Assembly (NCBI GenBank): GCA_028752905.1
Contig: JAQNBH010000005.1
Span: 1,354,725 to 1,418,724 of the forward strand
Source: Cladorhizidae sp. MBARI D1340-BT2
Taxonomy: Eukaryota; Porifera; Demospongiae; Poecilosclerida; Cladorhizidae
Length of the DNA: 64,000 bases
Reading direction: 5' to 3'
Shown here: positions 24,215 through 36,787 of the stretch, piece by piece
Numbering within the stretch: position 1 is the stretch's first letter
Layout: each line of letters starts with the position of its first letter
Made by a program: the position numbers and the translations under genes
The notes under the pieces: generated by a model
What the model saw: only the letters and a program-made list of their open reading frames with translations
The model's database searches: none
Told to the model about the DNA's origin: nothing

Positions 24215-26570
24215 TAAAGATGGCAAAAAGACAGCAGGTATCCCATTGAGCTTATTGTCAGCACCCAAGAAAGCAAGAAGAATTAAATCAAATCACCAAG
24301 GAGAGTTGGCCTCGGAAGACCCTGTTCCAGTGATTGCATCTGAGCAAGATGACACCCCATTCGAATCTGATGCGAATCCGATGCCATAAGTTTATCAGAA
24401 GGACAGAATACCACACCAGAAGATGTAGGCTGTTCATCACAGTGTTGTGCCAGTGAAGAGAAAGCCTTTCAGCCTAATGGTAAGATTATACTGAAAACAT
24501 TGAGCATGAAACAAAGAAACTTTCAATCGAGTTGGTATAAACAATTTCCATGGCTTAGTATGTGTACATCTCGTAAGAAGGTATTTTGCTTTTACTGTCG
24601 ATATGCTGCCAGGCACAAATTGCTTACATTCAGTAAGTCTACAGATATGTGTTCATTGAAAATGGTTTCCAAAATTGGAAAAAAGCCATAGAGAAGTTTA
24701 AATCTCACGAAGGATCCCTCTCCCATACGGCGGCCAAAATGAAATGGATAGCTCAAGGAAGACCTACAATTGGGAGCCAGTTAAGTGCACAATTGAAAGA
24801 TCAGCAACAAATGCGAAGAGCAGGTCTTTTAAAGGAATACAATTTCTTACTCGGCAAGGAATAGCCCTTCTAGGCCATACTGAGTCTGAAGGAAATCTGA
24901 AGCAACTAATGCTAATGTGGAGCCATGAAGATGCAGTGGTTAAAACCTGGGTCAAGGAAAATCGCTACACTTGTTATCAAACCGTAAATGAGCTTCTTTC
25001 AATTATGGGTCAAAATTTGCTACGCAACATATTGGGAAAAAATTAAGGAAGGAAGCCCTGCATGTTTTTCAGTTATTGCAGATGAAGCAACTGATGTTTA
25101 CCATACTGAACAGCTGAACTTATCAATACGCTGGGTGAATGATCAGTATGAAGTTCTTGAAGATCCCGTAGGCTTATTCCGAGTATATATATACCTGATA
25201 CAAAAGCCGAGATCTTATTTACGGTGATCAAAGATCTCCTTATAAGGTTTAGCCTTTCATTAGATTTATGTCGGGGACAAGCATATGATGGTGCAGCCAA
25301 TATGCAAGGGAAACGAACAGGAGTAGTGGCACGATTTTTAAGGGAAAATCCGGCAGCCATACCTGTGCACTGTTTTGCCCATTCTTTGAATTTGTGTCTT
25401 CAGGGAACTGGAAGGCAAATAGTATGCATAAGAGATGCTTTGGACACAGTGAAAGAAATTGTTAATTTTCTCCCAAAAGATCTCATCTATTCTCTTCAAA
25501 GCTCCAGCAAGCATGTGATGACACAGTGAGCCTAAAGTTGTTTTGCCCGACAAGGTGGACTGCTCGAACCTCAGTAATTAATGCTATTCTCAAAGATTAT
25601 GGTGTGCTTCTACAGACATTAGAAGAAATTCATGCAACCACCCATGATGAGTATGGCATGAAAGCAAATGGTTTGCTGCAGTCACTGGAAAAGTTCGATA
25701 CACTATTTGGCCTCATGCTCGGCCACCGATTGTTCAGTGCAGCCAAACAAGTTCACTTGTTTTACAAAAGAAAAACATAGCAATTCAAGATGCTCTAGCT
25801 GGTGTTGAAACAGCAAAGAATTTTTTCAAACGTATCCGATCTGAGGAAGAGTTCAATCGATTCTACGAAGAGTGTATTCAATTTTCTGAGAAGGGGGGAA
25901 TTGGACAACCAGTGCTATATACCTAGGAGTAGGAAACAACCTGCACGTTATGACAGTGGAAGTGAACCCTATCACTTCGATTCAGTGAAGGTCTACTACA
26001 GAAAATTCTACTTTGAAGCCTGTGATCGACTCTCTGGTGAACTTCAAAATCGCTTTGAAACCAAACAGATTCCATCAGTGGTATCAATGGAGCAAGCACT
26101 TATGAAGGCAGCAAACAAGAAAGATTTCAAGAATGAAGTAACAAAAATCGGGGAGTCTTGCTTCAAAAATGATGTCGACCTTGAAGAGTTAAAGGTGCAG
26201 TTAGCACTTCTTCCTGACGTCATCAAGAAAGGTACACCAGAAGTAAAGACCCGTCACTTCAATACACACTGTGTGTGAAGCCATGAACAGCAATGAACTA
26301 TTCAAAGAAATGTTACCTGCTGTACACAAATTGCTTCGACTCTATCTGACCATACGCATCACATCTGCTACAGCTGAAAGAACATTTTCCGCCCTCAAGC
26401 GTCTCTTCACCTACTTACGTTCATCCATGACTGAAAAACGGTTGAATAACTGTTTGATGCTTCATGTGCACAAAGAATTTACAGACTCATTAGATTTGTT
26501 GATTTCTGTAGCCAAGATATTTGTGTCAGCATATGATGAGCGTAAAAAGTATTTTGGTAATTACGATTAA
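24215..26570 (+). pseudogene. hAT transposase (ZMYM/DUF4371-like), frameshifted
   Basis: A nearly complete hAT-superfamily transposase spread over at least seven frame changes, so not functional. The order is an N-terminal MAKRQQ lead (24220); a zinc-binding TTF-like region with WYKQFPWL and VFCFYC (24500-24700) ending in SHEGSLSH; the DUF4371-type core with FSVIADEATDVYHTEQL (first catalytic Asp region) and GQAYDGAANMQGKRTGV (second); then CFAHSLNLCL, CPTRWTAR, a helical insertion, and the C-terminal dimerisation motif ATAERTFSALKRLFTYLRSS (about 26370-26430), ending FGNYD at 26570. Breaks fall near 24645, 24860, 25040, 25195, 25490, 25780, 25900 and 26270. Clear terminal inverted repeats were not found. 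CAGCCCCTG near 26713 may be part of the right end. Confidence 0.85.
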
Positions 26571-26930
26571 AACTATTTTTCACTGTTCATTTTTCATTTC
26601 AACAAAATACAGCTCCTCTAGGTTGTTACCTCCCACATCCACTCCCTGCAGCTGCATCGGGTTCAAACCCCCCTAAATTGTCAGTCCCCCCCCACTTTGA
26701 AAGTGGTGTCTCAGCCCCTGTATATATGAGGATGTTGATAATTATGTGGACTTGTGTATATACCTGTCAAAAGGTGTTATGATGCATCAATGACTGATGA
26801 GTGAGAAAGCCCCTTCTTTGGAACAGCTATTTACCAAAAGTTTTATGCTGCCTGGAGAGACGATTTTCCCTCCATTAAGTCTGTTGAGAATCGATCATGC
26901 TAAATAATTAAGGCAGATAAATTTGAAATT
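26571..26930. other. hAT 3' flank
   Basis: AT-rich sequence and a C-run (26684-26692). No gene seen. Confidence 0.4.
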
Positions 26931-26937
26931 TTTGTTA

Positions 26938-27040
26938 CATGTTTCGATGTACCATATGTGATAAAGTATTGAATTGTGTGTTGTCAGACGAGAAAAGGTA
27001 ATGTCATCAAGCATTTGAAAACACAAATTCACCCCAAGAC
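26938..27040 (+). pseudogene. BED-like zinc-finger remnant of a hAT element
   Basis: Two frames together give FRCTICDKVLNCVLSDEK followed by NVIKHLKTQIHPK. The CxxC and a downstream HLKTxxH suggest a BED-type finger of the kind at the start of hAT transposases and CGGBP1-like proteins. One frameshift lies near 26999. It is separate from the transposase at 24.2-26.6 kb because it lies downstream of its end. Confidence 0.35.
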
Positions 27041-27361
27041 CTAGATAAGCTCGATCCCAGCTAAATGTTTCAGCCCCCTCTTGTATCAGAAGTAGAGATG
27101 AAAATGGTTGATTGTAACAACATCCCCCTTGCCTTTCGTGATGTTCTTTCACCAATGATCTGAAGTGACTCCAAGATTGCTACTAAGTATTATTCAGCCT
27201 CAACTAAAGCAACGTGTATCCTAATTTTGAAATTGCTCCATGTTTGCAATAATAACCAGAGTCATGAAGGTGGAGATGGATGCACCCAATACTGCATATT
27301 TTATTGAACACAATAAACGGCTTCTACCCATAGAATCACGAAATATGCACTGTCTGCTTGT

Positions 27362-29520
27362 AGCTAGGGCAAGGAAGGCTAGGTCTAAAGCTATTGCTAG
27401 AGATAGGCCTATGGCTACTAAAGCTATTGCTATATAGAGATAGGTCTAAGACTAAAGTCTAGGGCTAAAGCTATTGCTAGAGATAGGTGACTAGAGCTAT
27501 CGCTATATAGAGATTATATAGGTCTAAGACTAAAGCTGAGATGTCTAGAGCTAAAGCTATTGCTAGAGATAGGTCTAACGCTAGGACTAGAATATAGAAA
27601 TAGGTCTAATAAGACTAAAGCTGATATATGTCTAGGGCTAAAGGGATAGGTCTAAGGCTAGGACTAAAGCTATTTCTATATAGAGATAGTAAGACTAAAG
27701 CCGAGATATGTCTAGGGCTAAAGCTATTGCTAGAGATAGGTCTAAGGCTAGGACTAAAGCTATTTCTATATAGAGATAGTAAGACTAAAGCCGAGATATG
27801 TCTAGGGCTAAAACTATTGCTAGAGATAGGTCTAAGGCTAGGACTAAAGAGATAGGTCTAAGGCTAGGACTAAAGCTATTGCTAGGTTAAAGCTGAGATA
27901 AGTCTAAGGCTAGAGCTAAAGCTATTGCTAGAGATAGGGCTAAGGCTAGGATAAAGCTTTTGCTAGAGATAGGGCTAAGGCTAGGACTAAAACCATTGGT
28001 AGAGATTGTCTAGGGCTAAAGCTATTGCTAGAGATAGGTCTAACGCTGACTAGAGCTATCGCTATATAGAGATATATAGGTCTAAGACTAAAGCTTAGAT
28101 ATGTCTAGGGCTAAAGCTATTGCTAGAGATAGGTCTACTAGAGCTATTGCTATATAGAGATGGGTCTAAGACTAAAGCTGAGATGTCTAGAGCTAAAGCT
28201 ATTGCTAGAGATAGGTCTAACGCTAGGACTAGAGCTATTGCTATATAGAGATGGGTCTAAGACTAAAGCTGAGATGTTTATATTGCTAGAGATGGGTCTA
28301 AGGCTAGAATTAAAGCTATTGCTATATAGAGATAGGTCTAATAAGACTAAAGCTGATATATGTCCAGGGCTAAAGCTATTGTTAGAGATAGGTCTAAGGC
28401 TAGGACTAAAACTATTGCTAGAGATAGGTCTAAGGCTAGGACTAAAGCTATTGCTAGAGATAGGTCTAAGGCTAGGACTAAAACTATTGCTAGAGATAGG
28501 TCTAAGGCTAGGACTAAAGCTATTTCTATATAGAGATAGGTCTAAGGCTAGGACTAAAGCTATTTCTATATAGAGATAGGTCTAAGGCTAGGACTAAAGC
28601 TATTTCTATATAGAGATAGTAAGACTAAAGCCGAGATATGTCTAGGGCTAAAACTATTGCTAGAGATAGGTCTAAGGCTAGGACTAAAACTATTGCTAGA
28701 GATAGGTCTAAGGCTAGACTAAAGCTATTTCTATATAGAGATAGGTCTAAGGCTAGGACTAAAGCTATTTCTATATAGAGATAGTAAGACTAAAGCCGAG
28801 ATATGTCTAGGGCTAAAACTATTGCTAGAGATAGGTCTAAGGCTAGGACTAAAGCTATATAGAGATAGGTCTAAGGCTAGGACTAAAGCTATATAGAGAT
28901 AGGTCTAAGGCTAGGACTAAAGCTATTGCTATATAGAGATAGGTTAAAGCTGAGATAAATCTAAGGCTAGAGCTAAAGCTATTGCTAGAGATAGGGCTAA
29001 GGCTAGGATAAAGCTTTTGCTAGAGATAGAGATAGGGCTAAGGCTATGACTAAAACCATTGGTAGAGATGGTCTAAAGTTATTGCTAGAGATAATCTAAG
29101 GCTAGGGCTAAAGCTATTGCTAGAGATGGTCTAAGGCTAGGACTAAAGCTATTGCTAGAGATAGGTCTAAGGCTAGGACTAAAGCTATTGCTAGAGATAG
29201 GTCCAAGACTAGGACTAATGCTAGATGCTAGAGATAGGTTTAAGGTATTGCTAAAAATAGGTCTAAGGCTAGGACTAATAGAGATAGGTCCAAGGCTAGG
29301 ACTAACTATAGATAGTCTAAGCTATTGCTAGAAATAGGTCTAAGGCTAGGACTAAAGTTATTGCTAGAGATAGATCCACGGCCAGGACTAAGCTAGATGC
29401 TAGAGACAGGTCTAAGGTATTGCTAGTGATGGTCTAAGGCTAGGACTAAAATTATTGCGTCTAAGGCTAGCTGGACTAGGGCTAAAGCTATCGCTAGGAA
29501 CAGGTTAAGACTAGGGCTAA
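27362..29520. repeat. Degenerate complex array
   Basis: About 2.1 kb of imperfect tandem sequence built from GCTAAGGCTAGGACTAAAGC, TATTGCTAGAGATAGGTC and TATATAGAGATAG modules in varying combinations. Longer blocks (for example ATAGTAAGACTAAAGCCGAG near 27690, 27775, 28615 and 28785) recur, so the array is hierarchical. It frays at both ends. Confidence 0.92.
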
Positions 29521-29539
29521 TCTTGTACAATGAAACCTT

Positions 29540-29665
29540 TACCAAATGCTACACTGATAGAGCCAGCCATAGCTCTAACCTTAACTACAACACCAACCTA
29601 AGACTTAACACTGATAGAGGCAGCCATAGCTCTAACCTTAACTACAACACCAACCTAAGACTTAG
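29540..29665. repeat. 57-bp direct duplication
   Basis: Two copies of a segment containing CAGCCATAGCTCTAACC and CTACAACACCAACCTAAGAC. Confidence 0.85.
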
Positions 29666-30390
29666 GCCTGGCTGTAACTAAAACCCTAGCCCTAATCCAA
29701 GCCTTATTAGTTTACCCTAGCCTAATGCTGACAATGTACATTTTGTAGTTCTTTGTGGTCTTTATAATATGAAGATAGAACCAACGAATGAAAATAAGTA
29801 GAAATTAAAGTGTGGGAGGTGGATGAGAAATCAATGAATAGTGGCCTGAACTTGATCATGTCACTGTTTGGTTACTGGCTTCGTTGGTGCCACATTATTC
29901 ACACACATCTTTTATTTGCAAAGCTTACTCGAGAATGTGTATCCAGTCTAATCCATGAAAGAGTCATTGAGTATGAACTGGATAGTTTTCATAGCAGCGT
30001 TCTTCCGCTGGTTCTCTTGTGGAACAAGTTGTTATCTTCATTTGGCTGTTCTCCCTTCTCACTTCATTCTCTGTGTGATTGAATTGCCTACTACTGATGA
30101 GTGAGGGAAAGAAGAGGTCTTGTGTGTGCCACCAGTAACTGCTTTTCTACTGTATCAAATTTTTTGTTGTAATTTCTCTGCAGTGAATGTTAGGCCACTT
30201 ATAGCTTATGAGCTGATAAGTGTGTGCCCACTTCCTAACTTTAATTACATAAACAGAGGTGAAATAAAGAACCATAATAATCAATAACGTTGCTTCAAGA
30301 GAAGTAATTCCAGACAAGCAGAGCACTGATTACAAGTAATGTCTGAAAGGCATTAGTTTGTGCATAAAATTGATAGGGTAATGACATCAA
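29666..30390. other. Unique sequence with an unassigned 90-codon frame
   Basis: A plus-strand frame at 29810-30082 (MWEVDEKSMNSGLNLIMS...) has ordinary amino-acid composition but no recognised domain or clear splice boundaries. Otherwise nothing seen. Confidence 0.3.
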
Positions 30391-30394
30391 TAAA

Positions 30395-32350
30395 TTTGGT
30401 TGGAGGTATATAGGAATGACCTTACAACATTTTATACTGCTTCCAGAGCTTTAATAAGTAAAACCTTCAGCTCTCAAGAGCAAGAACTTGTGTTAGTTCA
30501 ATAAGGTCCTTCCTGGTAACACAAGTCCCATTGTTTAAAGCTCATTTTTATGCAAACTTGTGTAGTTTGGTAATGTCTTTGATGAGGTATGGCTCTCAGA
30601 TGGGAGCAGGTGAGGATGCACGAGTACATTATACAGTTCAAGTAGACAATGATTATCCACATTAACATTAACCTTCTGTAAAGCAGAAACAAGCAGAGTG
30701 GATGTGGACAGACCATGACAACAGTTCTTGTGAGGAGTACTTATAGGCATCTGCTTGTTAGGGAGGTGTGTTAGGGAGGTGTGTCATCCAAGACAAGTAT
30801 GGTGGAGGAACAGGATTAATCTTCCTGTGATCACTGTGATTTTGGGGGTGCAGGTACTAATTGTTCACCCAAACTCTGATGTCCATTTACAGGTAAGTCT
30901 TCAGGGTGGCATCTGCATAAAGATTTAGGGTGCCGCCAGTTGTATCAGATACATCATTGACGTAGATTAGGCCTGCATAAAGATTCAGGGTGCCTCCATT
31001 TGTATCGGATACATCATCGACGTAGACTAGGCCTGCATGAAGATTCAGGGTGCCTCCATTTGTATCGGATACATCATCGACGTAGATTAGGGATTCAGGG
31101 TGCCTCCATTTGTATCGGATACATTATCAATGTAGGTTAAACAACAATAGAGCACAGAGTCCTGTGGAACTCCATGTGAAATGGGCATGTCCAGTGATGA
31201 CTCTACCAACTACCACATGTTGTTTCCATTTTGTAAGGTAGCTGCTGAAGTGTGTTGTTATAAAGTCCATATCTTGCTAGTTTTTTTTAACCAGTGACCT
31301 GAAGGACATTGTCAATGGCTATCCTGAGGTAAAACAGAATACATTTCTTGTCCATCTTCAAGTATCTTAAGCCAATCATGTGTGACAGAGATCATGTGTG
31401 ACAGAGAGGAGAGCTGTAGTCGTGGACTTGCCAGTCTGGAATCTCCATTGAATGTTGGATAGTGGATGAAATTCTTTAAGAACATCAGTGATATACTAGT
31501 GAAGGTGATGACAACATTTTGCTTACTGTTGATAGTAAGGAGAGGTCTATAGTTGGTATATAGTATTATTACAATTTGTAGTTGATTTGTGGTTTGGGAC
31601 TTTGCCGATGTCTTCCAGCATTCAGGGAAGAGTCTTGTAAGGATATGTGATGCTATGTCCCGTTAAGATTCCTTGTGGGCCATTAGCTTTGAATGAGATT
31701 ATCAGAAATAACACTTGTTCAGGAGTTGCTTCTGGACATGGGTTGCATTGCAGAGTGCATTCATTATAATCATTTGTTGAGAGAGTAGGAACAGCAAACT
31801 GGCCAACAAAAAATCATAGAAGACCAGTTTTTTTATAGCTATTCTGATTCAGCAACCTTATCGTGCTGGTGGAGCGGGATAATGGTTGCTGTTTAGTATA
31901 TACGGGTTTCCAAAAATTGTTTTTTCTTTGGGGAATTTAAAAAAAAAGTGAGATGACTTAGCATTCCTATCTACCACTTTGTTGCGTACTTGATTGTATT
32001 TCGAGTATTGTTCTGGCCTACACTTCTCCAGGCTGTTTGAAATGGAGAATTTCTTTCTTATATATAGCTATTATATGCCAGACAATGTTCTTAGTAAGCC
32101 GTGGCACATTCCTCCTCCAGATTTTCTTGGAATGCAAGTAATCATGATTTCTATAAATTTGTTGTGGCAGTTAGTTGCAGAGCGATCAATACACCTACAC
32201 ATTGGAGGGCATCCCAATCAGGTTCTTCAACATCCATCTGAGAAACCTTTGCATATTCAGCCAAATTATTCTTGGGGCTGCACAAATTTGGTTCTGACAA
32301 TGCTTCCATTTAAAACAAAGTTTAAGACAATTATGGTCAGAATTTGAATG
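30395..32350 (-). pseudogene. Decayed LINE, Jockey/CR1-type reverse transcriptase
   Basis: Minus-strand remnants in the order expected of a non-LTR retrotransposon: an endonuclease-RT linker (about 32190-31770, with FIEIMITCIPRKS and ATPEQVLFLIISFKANGP); RT blocks with GFQTGKSTTT-like and WLKILEDGQEMYSV stretches (about 31440-31310); the HGVPQDSVL block (31180); and the Y-x-D-D region, replaced by LNLYADATLKTYL (30930). A C-terminal part (MSFKQWDLCYQEG, about 30540) follows. Many stops and frameshifts make it dead. The active-site block has been tandemly duplicated (see the repeat at 30916). Clade is tentative. Confidence 0.75.
30916..31137. repeat. 60-bp tandem duplication in the RT core
   Basis: Three full 60-bp copies and a truncated fourth. 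On the minus strand each encodes a 20-residue block (YVDDVSDTNGGTLNL...AGL). Exactly 20 codons per unit, so the frame is kept for three copies; the truncated fourth is out of frame. Confidence 0.9.
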
Positions 32351-32367
32351 TGGTGGAATAACAGAGC

Positions 32368-33195
32368 TGTCAAGAAGCAGTGCTTTGTTGACACAAGGGC
32401 CGGGTCAATCCTGAGGCAGTGCTTTTGTTTGCCACAAGGGCCAGGTCAATCCTGAGGCAGTGCTTTCAGTTTGCCACAAGGGCCGGGTCAATCCTGAGGC
32501 AGTGCTTTTGTTTGCCACAAGGGCCAGGTCAATCCTGAGGCAGTGCTTTCAGTTTGCCACAAGGGCCGGGTCAATCCTGAGGCAGTGCTTTTGTTTGACA
32601 CAAGGGCCGGGTCAATCCTGAGGCAGTGCTTTCAGTTTGCCACAAGGGCCGGGTCAATCATGAGGCAGTGCTTTGTTTGACACAAGGGCCGGGTCAATCC
32701 TGAGGCAGTGCTTTGCCACAAGGGCCGGGTCAATCCTGAGGTAGTGCTTTTGTTTGACACAAGGGCCGGGTCAATCCTGAGGCAGTGCTTTTGTTTGACA
32801 CAAGGGCCGGGTCAATCCTGAGGCAGTGCTTTGCCACAAGGGCCGGGTCAATCCTGAGGTAGTGCTTTTGTTTGACACAAGGGCCGGGTCAATCCTGAGG
32901 CAGTGCTTTTGTTTGACACAAGGGCCGGGTCAATCCTGAGGCAGTGCTTTGTTTGACACAAGGGCCGGGTCAATCCTGAGGCAGTGCTTTTGTTTGACAC
33001 AAGGGCCGGGTCAATCCTGAGGCAGTGCTTTTGTTTGACACAAGGGCCGGGTCAATCCTGAGGCAGTGCTTTGGTTTGCCACAAGGGCCGGGTCAATCCT
33101 GAGGCAGTGCTTTGTTTGCCACAAGGGCCGGGTCAATCATGAGGCAGTGCTTTTGTTTGACACAAGGGCCGGGTCAACCAGTGAGGCAGGGCTAT
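32368..33195. repeat. 41-bp minisatellite array
   Basis: About 20 copies of a unit containing CAAGGGCCGGGTCAATCCTG and AGGCAGTGCTTT, with spacer variants TTTGTTTGACA, TCAGTTTGCCA and short TGCCA. Mixed unit lengths (about 30 and 41 bp) produce a higher-order pattern near 32700-32880. Confidence 0.94.
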
Positions 33196-35850
33196 TGCTG
33201 TGTGTAAGTCATCAGTGAGGCAGGACTGTTGCAGTGTGTGTGAGTTAGGAAGTGAACAACTTGTGGAGGTGGGGGTAGAGAACTGATGCACAATGTTTGA
33301 ATTAAGACTATATTATACACACTCAATGTTTTCGACTGAGACCTCAAGGTCCATTATATCCTCAGAAAGCCATGACACAACAATACAGATTAGCTTAAAC
33401 AACCCACAAATAATCCAGCTTTAGAAGAATTCTTCTTGCATTATAATAAGAAAAGTTACTGAATCTAGATAATATACTTCAGATGCAGATCCGTCATGCA
33501 GTCAGGGTGTAGGTGAGTTAGAAATGAATAGGAGCACAAGCAACTTGAGAGGAAAGAACAACAGAATCACTGAAAGATCCTGATTCATCTCTGGAGATCA
33601 TATAGCATGCAGATGTTACAGTGAGTTTAAGTCAGGTTTGATTGAAATACCAGGTGAATCAGACAACTTGAATCTTGGGGAGAGAATAAAACCAACCTCT
33701 GAAACTCGTCAGTTTTATCAATTTTGGACAGCAGTGTTCTCTCTGTATTTACTTAGTCTGTAGCAGTCAGTCAAGAGATGGATTACTCATTCACGAGCTT
33801 ATCAACAATCGAAGCAACTGGTGATTTATTGTTGGTGCATAGGTGCCAGGGATGCCTTTGATACCAAGGACAATAAGATTCAATTTTCTGTCAAGCTTAA
33901 CAAGATCACTGGTGGCATTATGTGGGTGGACTTGACTTGCCACTTTTGAGTAGCTTAATTAAACTTTGGGTGGCGTGGTCCAGTGGTTTAACATGTGGAG
34001 CTGATCTGCAGGATGACAAGGCAGGCATTGTGAGGTAATCTCATCTAAGATGGCAGAAAGCTAGCTCCTTGGACTGAAAATACAGCCTACGCTGAGGGGC
34101 AAAAGAAATGTTTGCCTGACTTCCGAGTTCTTGAAGGTACTGAGCAAGCAACCACTCTAGACCTTGCCCAATAACTGAAGCGAAAGTTGAGAAACGATTC
34201 TGACTTCAGCAGCCACTTTCACAACCTAATAGAAAGAACAGGTGACCACAATGATGTGTGCACAACAATCGATAACAGATAACAGCTTGTCCTTTGTCGT
34301 CTGATTTGGGTGTGGGGGGGGGGGGGGGTGGGGGATAACTTTGGAGCTCCATAATTGCACACTTCACTGTATGAATTTGATATATAGCTTTAAAAAATAG
34401 GTCTCTTTGTGTGCTTCCTTTGAGGCTGCATAGGTGTAGCCATGACAAAGTTACATGCAGCCAAGTTGGGATACCTCAGAATCTGAGTGCCTAAATGAAT
34501 GTAATTTGGTTGGTGTATTGTGAGGTTGATGGCTGTCCACATGTTCTGGTGCAGCCATATATACTAGAACACATACACATGCAAGTAAGGTTAAATGTTT
34601 GTAGGTGATGTTAGCATGACACTTTGAGCACGGACATGCATAATGAAAAGTACATGGATTTATGGGTCAAAATGGTACAAACTGGTTCCACACAAGCATA
34701 GTTACTTTCCTATTGAGAGAAAACAATGACAATTGTCCTATTATGCAATTATGTTAAAGCAACACATTGAGAGTTTATAATGCTCTGCAGATTACTCCAA
34801 TGAGACAATGAAGCATCCGCAGTCATAACAACAACAACAACAATGCTATGATCATCCTCGGCTGGTTCATCAGATCACAATCGGACGATCCCTGATGCCT
34901 CTCCTCTCAAAAACTGCAGTGGAAGGAAACTTCATCATTTACAATACATTACAGAGTACAGAAGCCCCCAAAGCAATGGGATATGACTTTTCATCAGATT
35001 GGTCTTGTATATATTTAAATTGGACACTAACAGGATATTTGAATGGCAAAAGTGAAGTCTGCTGAGGTGCCTCATTACCTACTGGCAATCTTCGAACTCA
35101 AGCTTCAGGTACTTGTAAGAATTGAAAAACATTCTGCCACAAAGACCTTCACTTCTAGCAACTCCTGCATTGTATCGACTTGAAGTCTGGTAACCATTCT
35201 CTGTATGCTTGTCCTAAGTTCAAGCCTATATTTCAGGAGATAAGGTCCGCCATGAAAACTAACAATCTTTGTATGGAGATCTGGCTGCTTTGTCAAGAAG
35301 TGATAGTTTCTTCATTGCTGTAGGAAGTACCAGAAACCTTGCCACACCTTATTGCATGTAGAAGTCAACCTGCTTCCAAGACTCCCCCCCCCCCCCCCCA
35401 CAAACACACACACACTAATGCCTTAGCAATGCTCATGCAGCCACAACATTGATACTGGTCATGGCATGAGTGTCATGGTGAATGGTATCTTCATGGAACC
35501 TTGAGCCATCCTCAACTCTGTTTCTTTTGCATCCTTTAACTCAGAAAGGCAAGCTTATGATCTGAGCCTACCTCACTGCAGTCAGAGTGTAAGTGCATCT
35601 GGTATTGCATGCAACTCTCGTGTTCAATCTACAATTGTCTCTCCAGTGCTCTTCCCTTCAACTTGTTCCCTCCAACTTGAAGTTCACTCATTTAAACTTG
35701 GGCATTCTGGAAAGATTTATTTTATGTTTGTTGAAGTATGCTCCACACAGGGCAGATGAGATCACCTGCTCTCATGGCAGATGGGATCACCTTCTCTCAT
35801 GCTCCACAGTGGCAGATGGGATCACCTGCTCTCCAGTGGCAGATGGGATC
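33196..35850. other. Gene-poor stretch
   Basis: No supported gene. Notable are a retroelement-end-like motif at about 33312-33366 (minus strand: GGACCTTGAGGTCTCAGTCG then AAAACATTGAG, same layout as dispersed repeat B); a pol-III A-box-like TGGTCCAGTGG at about 33974 without a matching B box; G-runs at about 34314-34330; a C-run at about 35385-35399; and a short AGATGGGATCACCTGCTCTC duplication at 35750-35865. Confidence 0.4.
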
Positions 35851-35854
35851 ACCT

Positions 35855-36330
35855 GCTCTCTCATTGCATTCGACACTGATTTTAGATGGGTTCTTGCTGG
35901 AAATGCTGACTCGACATTGCCACCAATCGTGCCTCTGTCTCAGGAGATGATCTATTACACAAGTTTTGTGATGTGAAAGAAAAATTAATTGCTGATGATT
36001 GTATATTTTCTCCTTCTGTTGTGCATCAATTCATAGCTCAATATTTCTGTTCCAGCAGATTTTTTCATTTCATTACCTAAAGCAACATGATTCTCATTCT
36101 AGTTATTTCTTTCACCTGAGCAGTCTCTGTTCAAAGAAGTTGAGGAACTCATTGAGTTATGTTTTCAAATGGGACACACTTGGTGCAGGAAGAAATGTCT
36201 AGCACAACCATCAAAGTCAGGAAAGTGATTGATGCAGCAGCAAAATCATCCACTGGTGTGTCAGTCAATGACATGCTAATGGTCGGACAGACTGTCACAA
36301 CCATCTACTTCCATTTTTTATATCCTGTTG
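35855..36330 (+). pseudogene. BEL/Pao LTR-retrotransposon pol fragment
   Basis: Scattered plus-strand frames match the protease-to-RT region of BEL/Pao pol: FRWVLAGNADS (about 35880); a charged linker (about 35955-36010); and the RT entry block SSTTIKVRKVIDAAAKS followed by STGVSVNDMLMVGQTV (36196-36300). Several stops and frameshifts separate them. The catalytic RT motifs, RNase H and integrase are missing, and no LTRs were seen. It is an old, non-functional fragment. Confidence 0.6.
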
Positions 36331-36780
36331 CTCTAGCAGTGATGTGAATAGCATGTATCCAGGTGCTGACCCAGCCAAATTCAAAGGGGTATCGTATTTC
36401 CTCACCCCTTGAATAGTTGCTCCCTAGCTCCAGTCTTTGGTGAAATAACCTGCACCCTCAAACTGCTTGCGCACCAAAAGTAAATGCCCCTTTACATGGC
36501 TCCTGCCCCAGTCCCTATCAGGACAAATGGCCAAACTGCCCAAGTCCTAAGTGAAATATGATGTGCTTTTGATGTGCTTTTGATGTTTATGCCTTCGTAT
36601 ACTTCGTAAAAGTTCTGGGTGTTCGAAATGAATACCGCACGCAGTCCATTCGAGGATATGAAACCAGGGTGATCCGATTGTGCCATTTAGAACAGGCACT
36701 CGTGGATTTGTGTGTTTTGTATATATAGGTTATCTCATTGTAGTATACACAAAGAATCAATAAAACATTTTACGTGAGTC
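36331..36780. other. Unique sequence, possible repeat of the 11.1-kb flank type
   Basis: GTATTTCCTCACCCCTTGAATAG near 36390 resembles the CTCGAATAGAAC-type repeat flanking the MULE-like element. No gene recognised. Confidence 0.3.
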
Positions 36781-36787
36781 TTGTGAA

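Noticed and set aside
23740..26715. Terminal inverted repeats of the hAT element from the C-rich segments
   Set aside because: The C-rich segments at 23.75, 24.03 and 26.68 kb are in the same orientation, not inverted, and no 8-bp target duplication matches.
29660..29700. Telomere-like repeat (CCCTAA)
   Set aside because: AACCCTAGCCCTAATCC occurs once and belongs to the decaying edge of the CTAAGG/CTAGGG array; no true telomeric tandem.
33962..34035. tRNA or tRNA-derived SINE
   Set aside because: An A-box-like TGGTCCAGTGG is present, but no B box at the right distance and no cloverleaf could be drawn.
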